The notes beneath the pieces were generated by a model that saw only the letters and a list, made by a program, of their open reading frames with translations, did not search any database and was not told the DNA's origin. A DNA stretch of 64,000 nt, from assembly GCA_021801265.1 (NCBI GenBank), contig JAJYYE010000001.1:668539-732538 (forward strand). Direction: 5' to 3'. This stretch comes from Pseudomonadota bacterium (GTDB taxonomy: Bacteria; Pseudomonadota; Gammaproteobacteria; Halothiobacillales; Halothiobacillaceae). A program made the translations under genes and the position numbers. Below, in pieces: positions 8,307 to 14,056 of the stretch (position 1 is its first letter; the number at the start of each line of letters is the position of its first letter).

Positions 8307-9620
8307 TCAATCGTCATCATCGTGTTTCGTCGTTGATGACGCGGGCAATGGAATCCCTGCGGCCGGTAGCCAGCGCCGCAGAAGGGGTGAGGTCACCACC
8401 GTGGTCACAATCGCCATAATCACTAAAATGGTGAACATCTGCTGCGAAATAGCACCTAAATCGTACCCCACATTGATGATGATTAATTCCATCAATGCGC
8501 GCGTGTTCATCATGATGCCCACCACCTTGCCTTGGGCGTGCGATAGGCCGGTGAAGCGTGTCGCCACATAGGCTCCGCCGAATTTCCCCACCGTGGACAG
8601 GAGGATAATGACGCTACACCAGAGCCAGGCCGTTGGGGAGTCCAGGCTACCAATATCCGTACGCAAACCGGTATAGGTGAAGAAAATCGGCAGAAAGAAT
8701 ACCCAGACAAACGGACCGACCTGCCGCTTCCACGCCCGCACAAACGGCTGTTCGGCATGCAGCAGGACGCCCATCAGAAACCCGCCAAAAATCGCAAAAA
8801 TGCCGAGATGGTAGGTCGTCATCGCCGCAAGAAATATGGCTGCCAGCACGATACCGAGCAGGTTATGGGACAGGTGGTCGCTACCTGTATCGAACCGATG
8901 GATCAACCCGCGCATCACCGGGCGAATCACAAACCAGCTCAGCAGGAAGAAGCCCAGGACCCACAGCACCTTGAGCGCAAAACTCATGCCATCGAACTGC
9001 GAGACGGTGAGCATGCTCACGAGGGCCAGCAGTAACCAGCCAATCACATCGTTGATCGCTGCCGCGCTGATGGTGATGACGCCGAGCGGCGTGCGCGTCA
9101 TCTCAAACTCCATCATGATGCGGCCCAGAATCGGCAAGGCCGTGATCGACATTGCGGTGGCCACAAACAATGCCGAACCTAAAGGATTCGCATCCGGCGA
9201 TAAAATGGGCGCGCTCATCACTCCCGCCGCCAAACCCAGCACGAACGGCAATAACAAACTTGCCAGCGCAATCCAGAATACCGCTCGGCGATTTTGCCGC
9301 TGGCCCAAATGGGTGAAATCAAATTCCAACCCGATTTGAAACATCAGCAACACAAGGCCAATTTGCGACAGCATCAGCATCGGTTCAGGCAGGGAGGAGT
9401 GGAACACGAAATTAAATGCGCCGGGGAACAGCGCGCCAAAGAACGAAGGCCCGAGCACAATACCCACCACAATTTCCCCGACCACCACGGCCTGCCCTAC
9501 ACGTGCCGCCGCCGCGCCCGCAACACGGGCTGCCAATATGATGACGGTAAGTTGCAGCAGTGTGAAAAAAACCAGTGCCTCAGTTGCGTGTGCGGCGATT
9601 TCAGCGGGAACCAGAACCAT
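8307..9620 (-). CDS. CPA2-family monovalent cation:proton antiporter (Kef-like)
   Basis: A ~437-residue protein with about 12-13 transmembrane segments typical of the CPA2/KefB-like antiporters, including VVVGEIVVGIVLGPSFFG near the N-terminus and SAAAINDVIGWLLLA in the middle, where the conserved Asp of the ion-binding site lies. There is no C-terminal RCK/TrkA nucleotide-binding domain, so it is a bare transporter. I start at the ATG at 9620 because the first helix follows directly; an in-frame ATG at 9665 is also possible and neither has a strong ribosome site. It ends 47 bp before the first APE ACP on the same strand and may be co-transcribed, though a transporter of this type is not a core APE gene. 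Confidence 0.85.
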   Translation of the reverse strand: MVLVPAEIAAHATEALVFFTLLQLTVIILAARVAGAAAARVGQAVVVGEIVVGIVLGPSFFGALFPGAFNFVFHSSLPEPMLMLSQIGLVLLMFQIGLEFDFTHLGQRQNRRAVFWIALASLLLPFVLGLAAGVMSAPILSPDANPLGSALFVATAMSITALPILGRIMMEFEMTRTPLGVITISAAAINDVIGWLLLALVSMLTVSQFDGMSFALKVLWVLGFFLLSWFVIRPVMRGLIHRFDTGSDHLSHNLLGIVLAAIFLAAMTTYHLGIFAIFGGFLMGVLLHAEQPFVRAWKRQVGPFVWVFFLPIFFTYTGLRTDIGSLDSPTAWLWCSVIILLSTVGKFGGAYVATRFTGLSHAQGKVVGIMMNTRALMELIIINVGYDLGAISQQMFTILVIMAIVTTVVTSPLLRRWLPAAGIPLPASSTTKHDDDD

Positions 9621-9694
9621 GGGCGGGCACAACCTTGAATTATGGGCGCATAAGAATACACGCATCCACGCGTAAAGGCTTGAACAACCGATGG

Positions 9695-10147
9695 TTACAG
9701 CCCGCGATATCGCAGCACAATCTGATCCAGCTGATTGGCGAAATTTTGCCGATCGGTCTGGCTGAGCTTGGCGGGCCCACCGGTATTCACCCCCGTTTCG
9801 CGCAGCGTTTCCATAAAATTGCGCATCGATAGGCGGCTTTTAATCGAATCGGGCGTGTAGTGTTCGCCACGGGGGTTCAAGGCCAAACCGCCTTTTTCAA
9901 TGACTTCTGCCGCCAGCGGAATATCTTGCGTCACCACCAGATCGCCCGCCGTCAGCCTTCGTACAATTTCGTTATCGGCCACATCGAAGCCGCCCATGAC
10001 TTGAATAAACCGAATATTGGCGGCACGCGGAATCGTGATCGGTTGATTCGCCACCAAGGTCATCGACAAGCCTGTACGCGCGGCGGCGCGGAATAAAATT
10101 TCCTTGATCACGACGGGGCAGGCGTCGGCGTCGACCCAAATATGCAT
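9695..10147 (-). CDS. yaiI: YaiI/YqxD family protein (UPF0178)
   Basis: A 150-residue soluble protein beginning [22 protein letters not shown], the hallmark N-terminus of the UPF0178 (YaiI/YqxD) family. DADACP and the downstream [15 protein letters not shown] block carry conserved acidic residues of a PIN/NYN-like fold, so a nuclease-type activity is suspected for the family but not proven. The open frame extends upstream to 10201; the family N-terminus fixes the start at 10147. It is encoded 75 bp upstream of the antiporter on the same strand and sits at the boundary of the accessory island. Confidence 0.9.
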   Translation of the reverse strand: MHIWVDADACPVVIKEILFRAAARTGLSMTLVANQPITIPRAANIRFIQVMGGFDVADNEIVRRLTAGDLVVTQDIPLAAEVIEKGGLALNPRGEHYTPDSIKSRLSMRNFMETLRETGVNTGGPAKLSQTDRQNFANQLDQIVLRYRGL

Positions 10148-10611
10148 GGTGTGTACTCGTGGTTGTGGATTGTTTCTGGGCAGCATAAACCGCTGCGCCA
10201 TGTGCTGTGGTGTTGAAGGATTAAAACAGCATCAAGCAAGAAAAGCTCGGCGGCGTAGGGGATTCGGCTCGCATGGGAACGCACGGGCTACGCAATCGGA
10301 GTCTGGTCGTTTTTTGAGCGTGCCCTGACTCACCTGAACAGACTTCGGAATATTGATCCGGTATGGCAAAGTTTGAATAAATCACAAACCCTTCTCCCCT
10401 TTGGGAAAGGGGGAAGCGAAACGTTCCGTAGCGCTACCCATTAAAACTTCATGAGGCCAGATCAATAATGCGAAAAAACGACAACCCCCTTGAAAAAGGC
10501 CGGATTACCGTAGAATCGAAGCTCAAATCAAGCGGGATAGCTCAGTGATGATTGCCAACAACCGCGCGGGAATTCGTTACGCAGTGGAAAGCAAAAAATC
10601 GGGAGGTCGCC

Positions 10612-10701
10612 ATGAGCACCGTTTTATCGCCCCTCATTTCCGAGTTTGAAACAGTCGAACAGGAAGAAAGCGATACGAAGTGGCTACGCGCAAAATGTTA
10701 A
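10612..10701 (+). pseudogene. Truncated StbD/RelB-like antitoxin remnant
   Basis: A 29-codon reading frame begins MSTVLSPLISEFETVEQEES and ends after KWLRAKC with TAA. The start resembles the N-terminus of the 'stability determinant' (StbD/RelB-like) antitoxins of type II toxin-antitoxin modules, which normally continue for about 50 more residues. A GGGAGG ribosome site lies seven bases upstream of the ATG. The homology breaks off where a GTTAAACGC sequence begins, and no toxin gene follows, so this looks like the stump of a module cut by an insertion or deletion. The family call rests on memory of the N-terminal pattern and needs a search. Confidence 0.5.
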
Positions 10702-10766
10702 ACGCACCCACACCAATAACCAGTGTTCATGCGGCAGATTGATGGCTTTGCGCTCTCGTCTATCGG

Positions 10767-10796
10767 GTTTCTGGCGGCCAATTGGCCGCCAGAAAC
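10767..10796. repeat. 30-bp perfect palindrome
   Basis: Every base of 10767-10796 is matched by its reverse complement; the arm reads GTTTCTGGCGGCCAA and there is no spacer. Neither strand has a T-run after it, so it is not an obvious rho-independent terminator. It could be a dimeric protein-binding site, a recombination or transfer-related hairpin, or the remains of a mobile element. Confidence 0.85.
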
Positions 10797-10837
10797 ATGA
10801 ATCTTGACCGGTCAAAATCCCTGATACGCAGAACAAA

Positions 10838-10890
10838 CAACGGTTAAACGCCCCGCCCCGTTTAACATATCACCCCATCTCGGAAGCGGT
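10838..10890. repeat. Left copy of direct repeat flanking the cassette island
   Basis: This segment (core GCCCCGTTTAACATATCACC) closely resembles 13846-13897 (core GCCCCGATTTAACATATCCC), both preceded by an ACnGTTAAA sequence. The two copies lie in the same orientation about 3 kb apart and bracket the MITE and the four cassettes. They differ by a few substitutions and a five-base gap. Confidence 0.6.
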
Positions 10891-11067
10891 CTTATTCGTT
10901 ACAGTGACGAAATTGCTCATAAAAATTAAGCATCGATCCCTGCGAATGAGAACTCATGTGCCACTTCTTCGCGACTTAGTAATATCATTGGGCTGCAGAA
11001 TGTTGGCCTGCTTATACAGAACGGTTGGCCTACATATGCTTAAATAGCTCTGCATATTTAATGCTAG

Positions 11068-11228
11068 ACAGCCTGTCGGACTTAACACAGTCCTACTGCA
11101 GAAAAGTCGGATTTGGCTCCACTCCCCCCCCATTTTTCGTTAAATGAAACAACCATTCGCCTCAAAATCGTGAATGAGGCCTCAAACCGGGCTTTCCTTC
11201 GTAACGGATGGTTAAGTCCGACAGGCTG
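11068..11228. mobile_element. MITE-like element with 18-bp inverted ends
   Basis: A perfect 18-bp inverted repeat bounds this element: CAGCCTGTCGGACTTAAC at 11069-11086 and its exact complement at 11211-11228. The tetranucleotide CTAG stands immediately outside both ends (11064-11067 with one extra A, and 11229-11232), as expected for a 4-bp target duplication. CTAG-type duplications are known for IS5-group elements. The 160-bp interior has no open frame of note. I interpret it as a non-autonomous element moved by a transposase encoded elsewhere; the insertion family is an inference. Confidence 0.65.
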
Positions 11229-11296
11229 CTAGGCAAAGCTATGAATTCCGGTATCTCGAACACAACATTCTTACCACTTCTTACAGGGGCTTAGCC

Positions 11297-11620
11297 ATGC
11301 AAAAAATTGCAAACGTACTGCTTATTGAAAACTCTACAGCGGGCAATCCACCAAAATCATTTGTGGCTCAACGTATCGAAATCACACATGAAAATGATAC
11401 GGTTGTGCAAGGTGCTGATGGGCATGTCAGCAGAGGTAGTCACCCATCCAAGGTTTTATGGGTTGAAGGAAAAGCGAATGATTTGAGTGGCATTACGAAC
11501 GTGAAGATAACTGCTGCTGATGGCAGCGTTTTGCTTGATGGTGAATTAAACACATACTCTGGTGCGACTAGAAACACTGATGCAGGCGTTCAGTTCTTCG
11601 TTTTAAAAGCAGGCTGCTGA
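11297..11620 (+). CDS. Gene cassette 1: hypothetical protein
   Basis: A 107-residue protein of unrecognised family. It has no signal peptide or membrane segment; alternating hydrophobic and polar residues (for example VLWVEGKANDL and NVKITAADGSVLLDGEL) suggest a compact beta-rich fold, and it ends in GC. An AGGGG element precedes the ATG by about eight bases. The gene is AT-richer than the flanking chromosome and is followed 48 bp later by an attC-like site, so it behaves as the first cassette of the array. A MITE-like element sits 65 bp upstream. Function unknown. Confidence 0.75.
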   Translation: MQKIANVLLIENSTAGNPPKSFVAQRIEITHENDTVVQGADGHVSRGSHPSKVLWVEGKANDLSGITNVKITAADGSVLLDGELNTYSGATRNTDAGVQFFVLKAGC

Positions 11621-11668
11621 GTAACCATTAAAAACTGTGCGTAGCGAGTCTATGTTTATATCCAAGAA

Positions 11669-11737
11669 GCCTAACCTAACGTTCGAGCGGGACTGCCACG
11701 AAGCAGCCCGCATCAGCCCCTAAACTTAACGCTGGGC
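11669..11737 (+). repeat. attC-like site A (after cassette 1)
   Basis: A 69-bp imperfect palindrome with integron attC layout. The R'' core GCCTAAC (11669-11675) is followed by an L''-like AACGTTCGAGC. An inner stem pairs GCGGG with CCCGC, then comes an L'-like CTAAACTTAAC and a closing box GCTGGGC (11731-11737), one base off the GTTRRRY consensus. It lies directly downstream of a short gene, as in cassettes. Confidence 0.75.
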
Positions 11738-11779
11738 TTACAATCGACGATTCCTCCAGCAATCCGGAAGGCGAAAGGC

Positions 11780-12793
11780 ATGAAGATAAAAATACTCATG
11801 GTGCTGATCATAGTTATTGCGCTCATCGTCGTCGGTGCAGCAACGTTTGGCTACACTCGTATCTATGCCGACGAGCAACGGATAGCTGCCGGCGCGCCGA
11901 CCGATAGGTCGCCTAATATCGTGCTCGGCGCGCTTGATGGTGCTTATCTCTCCGAAGTTCAATTGCTTGCGCGTGCCGGGAATGCGTCGGCACAAACTGT
12001 ACTGGGCGCTAGATATCAATATGGCCTAGGTGTGCCAGCGAACGTCGTTCTTATGCTGCAAAATTATCATGCCGCAACGGGCGCAGGGGATCCAGTAGCA
12101 CAATTAATGCTAGGGAGACTTTACGACCCGTATCAAGATAATGGATCTATGACTGACTCAGCAGGCAACTTCGTAATCCAGTCGCCGTCCGGTGAAATAT
12201 TGCTAACAGGGAGTAGCGCCGATGCTAAAAAATGGTATCAACAAGCCGCCTCCAAAGGAAATGTTGCAGCGATGGTGATGCTTGGTGTGTTATTCGAGAA
12301 AGAGGAGCGCATGGCTGACGGTAACATCGCTACAGCGGCCAAATGGTTCCAGCGAGCAGCCGAACATGGAAATCTTTATGGTGAGCTCAATATTGGGGAA
12401 ATGTATGTGGATGGTTACGGGGTAAATAAAGACAAAGACAAAGGTATCGCGTGGCTTGAGAAAGCTGCCGCGCAAGGTAGTGTTGATGCTGAATTCGACC
12501 TTGGCATGGCATATGAAGACGACCAGGCCATGCTTGAGGATCGTCAAAAGGCAGCGAAATGGTATTTACTTGCTGCGCAGCACGGTAATCCATTCGCACA
12601 GCGAAACATTGGGATGCTTTATGCCAAAGGCGATGGCGTGCCCCGCGACTACGTTGAAGCATATGTATGGTTGAATAAAGCGGCGGCCTATGGCGCCCCC
12701 TCCGCGGCGAATGCGCGCGACAGTCTGGAGACACTAATGACGCCGAGCCAGTTGGAGACGGCACAGCGTAAGGCGTCATTGAAAGGCCAGTGA
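11780..12793 (+). CDS. Gene cassette 2: Sel1-like repeat protein with N-terminal membrane anchor
   Basis: A 337-residue protein with one N-terminal transmembrane helix (about residues 5-25) followed by a chain of Sel1-like (TPR-related) repeats. Clear repeat signatures include AQTVLGARYQYGLGVPAN, AAMVMLGVLFEKEE, GELNIGEMYVDGYGV, AEFDLGMAYEDD and AQRNIGMLYAKGDGVPRDY, with six or so units. Such repeats mediate protein-protein contacts; anchored forms often face the periplasm. The gene lies between two attC-like sites and is AT-rich compared with the chromosome, which supports its reading as a captured cassette. A ribosome site (AAGG) precedes the ATG at 11780. Partner and function are unknown. 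Confidence 0.85.
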   Translation: MKIKILMVLIIVIALIVVGAATFGYTRIYADEQRIAAGAPTDRSPNIVLGALDGAYLSEVQLLARAGNASAQTVLGARYQYGLGVPANVVLMLQNYHAATGAGDPVAQLMLGRLYDPYQDNGSMTDSAGNFVIQSPSGEILLTGSSADAKKWYQQAASKGNVAAMVMLGVLFEKEERMADGNIATAAKWFQRAAEHGNLYGELNIGEMYVDGYGVNKDKDKGIAWLEKAAAQGSVDAEFDLGMAYEDDQAMLEDRQKAAKWYLLAAQHGNPFAQRNIGMLYAKGDGVPRDYVEAYVWLNKAAAYGAPSAANARDSLETLMTPSQLETAQRKASLKGQ

Positions 12794-12795
12794 GT

Positions 12796-12884
12796 AAGGG
12801 TAAGTCGTGGTGGGCACGATTAAAATGTGGCCGAGGGTGATCCCAGCCATTCGGTCAACCGGATGCCCACCCCAAGCGTTGAGC
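12796..12884 (+). repeat. Candidate attC-like site B (after cassette 2, degenerate 5' box)
   Basis: The site ends in CCCAAGCGTTGAGC, with a good R' box GTTGAGC at 12878-12884. An arm GGTGGGCA (about 12811-12820) pairs with TGCCCACC (12864-12871), and a secondary hairpin (TGGC..GGG/CCC..GCCA) fills the tip, giving an 89-bp fold. No clean RYYYAAC box is visible at the 5' end, so confidence is lower than for the other three sites. The next gene's ribosome site begins two bases after the R' box. Confidence 0.5.
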
Positions 12885-12898
12885 CAAGGAGTGTGATC

Positions 12899-13246
12899 TT
12901 GAAAAGTTACGAGCAGCGTGTCAAGGTAACGCTTCTACTGACAGGAATTTGCGCCATTGCCAGCCTTATGGTCATGCTAATTCTGCTTGCCTGCCATCTC
13001 AAGGGCTCGTCCCACACCTCAAAAATGTTCTTTACTTGGGGTGGCGCTGCGACAGCAATCTTTGCCCTAATTGCACAGAATCGCCACAGCCACTTCAAGG
13101 CTCTGCTAGTCCCCAACACATTCTCCACAGCAGAATTCAATGCGATTTTAACAAAATACTACAAGTATCAATCTTTCGGCAGCTGGGTCTTTCTCGCGCT
13201 GGCAATCCTTGGTGTTGTTATTGGGGCGCTTGGGTCCCATTACTAA
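12899..13246 (+). CDS. Gene cassette 3: small three-helix membrane protein
   Basis: A ~115-residue protein starting at a TTG (12899) seven bases after a perfect AAGGAG. Longer in-frame starts would lie inside the attC-like site and lack a ribosome site. It has three hydrophobic segments, roughly residues 10-33 (LLLTGICAIASLMVMLILLA), 44-60 (MFFTWGGAATAIFALIA) and 93-112 (SFGSWVFLALAILGVVIGAL), with a polar central stretch containing RHSHFKALLVPNTFS. No known family recognised. It sits between two attC-like sites, consistent with an integron cassette. Membrane proteins of this size in cassettes are common and usually uncharacterised. Confidence 0.7.
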   Translation: MKSYEQRVKVTLLLTGICAIASLMVMLILLACHLKGSSHTSKMFFTWGGAATAIFALIAQNRHSHFKALLVPNTFSTAEFNAILTKYYKYQSFGSWVFLALAILGVVIGALGSHY

Positions 13247-13276
13247 ATAATTCAGGGGAGAGGGCTATGAGCTAGC

Positions 13277-13333
13277 CTGTGACAAGTCATTCGAGGCGGG
13301 CGGCTACGCCGCCGCTCAATTCAAGCGTTGAAC
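13277..13333 (+). repeat. attC-like site C (after cassette 3)
   Basis: A compact 57-bp site. TCATTCGAGGCGG is the L''-like left arm, GGCGGCTACGCCGCC forms the tip hairpin, CGCTCAATTCAAGCG is the L'-like right arm and GTTGAAC (13327-13333) is the R' box matching GTTRRRY. The arm sequences strongly recall attC sites of Pseudomonas and Xanthomonas cassettes. The 5' R'' box is degenerate. Confidence 0.75.
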
Positions 13334-13373
13334 CAAATAATCCCGTCGAAGCCTCAGCATTAAAGGAACAGAT

Positions 13374-13769
13374 ATGAAGAATGTATTGAACTGGATTGGC
13401 ATGGTGCTTATTGGCTACATTACCCTCGGAGCCATGCCTACATGGGCACAGCAAAGTCTAACTGGGCCACAAAGTAATGCCGTGAGATCTGCGAAGCAGT
13501 ACATTAGCCTTTCGGGCTTCTCACGGAATGGGCTTATCCAGCAACTCTCATCGGATGCCGGAGATGGCTACAAGATCACCGATTCTACTGTAGCAGTGGA
13601 TAGCCTAAACATTGATTGGAACCAGCAGGCGGTGAGGTCTGCAAAGCAGTACCTAAGTATTTCTGGCTTTTCGTGTAAAGGTCTCATCGAGCAGCTTTCA
13701 TCAAGTGCCGGCGATGGGTACACAAAAAGCCAAGCAACATACGGAGCACAGCAAGCAGGCGCTTGCTAG
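13374..13769 (+). CDS. Gene cassette 4: secreted protein with two Ltp (surface-lipoprotein) repeats
   Basis: A 131-residue exported protein: signal peptide about residues 1-25 (cleavage near TWAQQ), then two tandem ~45-residue repeats at 34-79 and 84-128. Both contain AVRSAKQYxSxSGFSxxGLIxQLSSxAGDGY. This is the pattern of the Ltp / 'host cell surface-exposed lipoprotein' domain. In the Streptococcus thermophilus phage TP-J34 lipoprotein, this domain blocks DNA injection by superinfecting phage. The two units are similar at DNA level, so the duplication is fairly recent. There is no lipobox; a Cys lies in the second repeat and another is the last residue. Flanking attC-like sites make it a cassette. 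A phage-exclusion role is an inference from the family. Confidence 0.8.
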   Translation: MKNVLNWIGMVLIGYITLGAMPTWAQQSLTGPQSNAVRSAKQYISLSGFSRNGLIQQLSSDAGDGYKITDSTVAVDSLNIDWNQQAVRSAKQYLSISGFSCKGLIEQLSSSAGDGYTKSQATYGAQQAGAC

Positions 13770-13785
13770 CTTCGGAGCAGCGAAT

Positions 13786-13849
13786 GCCTAACCAGTCGTT
13801 CAAGCCGACGTGGCATAAAGTGCCACGCAGCTTAACTTAGTCGTTAACA
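13786..13849 (+). repeat. attC-like site D (end of array)
   Basis: The clearest attC-like site: R'' GCCTAAC (13786-13792), L'' GTCGTTCAAGC, a tip hairpin GTGGCATAAAGTGCCAC, L' GCTTAACTTAG and R' GTTAACA (13843-13849). The R' deviation at the last base is normal for the terminal site of an array, where the bases after the first G derive from the neighbouring sequence. The right copy of the flanking direct repeat follows at once. Confidence 0.85.
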
Positions 13850-13897
13850 ACAGTTAAAACAGCCCCGATTTAACATATCCCCCAAAGCGCGAAACGG
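13846..13897. repeat. Right copy of direct repeat flanking the cassette island
   Basis: Matches 10838-10890 in the same orientation: ACAGTTAAAAC, then GCCCCGATTTAACATATCCC, then a GCGCGAAACGG tail. It overlaps the last bases of attC-like site D and marks the right end of the accessory island; uvrA follows about 160 bp later on the opposite strand. The remaining bases to 14056 show no gene. Confidence 0.6.
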
Positions 13898-14056
13898 CAC
13901 GGGCTGAAAAATCACCAGCGCCCTAAGTGTTTGTTAAAGCAACCCCATAGCGCAGTTATTCATCCCGTTATCCCCGCCGATTGGGGGTAAATCCAACACC
14001 CTAAAGCGCAATGCAATTGCAAGAATCGGTATTGCGCGAGTGCCCGGCAGCGGGGT

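Larger units (their letters stand above)
10148..11296. other. Gene-poor left flank of the cassette island
   Basis: A 1.15-kb stretch with no convincing full gene. In order it holds: a short imperfect palindrome of C- and G-runs around 10386-10413; a promoter-like pair (TTGAAA at 10490, TAGAAT at 10511) followed by a 15-nt tRNA-5'-end-like sequence (10532-10546); a truncated antitoxin reading frame (10612-10701); a 30-bp perfect palindrome (10767-10796); the left copy of a roughly 50-bp direct repeat (10838-10890) also found right of the cassettes; and a MITE-like element (11068-11228). Base composition falls toward AT from about 10900. The mixture of remnants fits a site of repeated insertion and loss. 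Confidence 0.7.

Noticed and set aside
10386..10413. C-run/G-run palindrome resembling a terminator
   Set aside because: No T-tail on either strand and no gene ending there; similar CT/GA blocks (for example 28630-28670) are common low-complexity repeats.
10148..14056. Integron integrase or attI site
   Set aside because: No tyrosine-recombinase motifs in any frame; a GTTRRRY at the MITE end alone is not evidence of attI.
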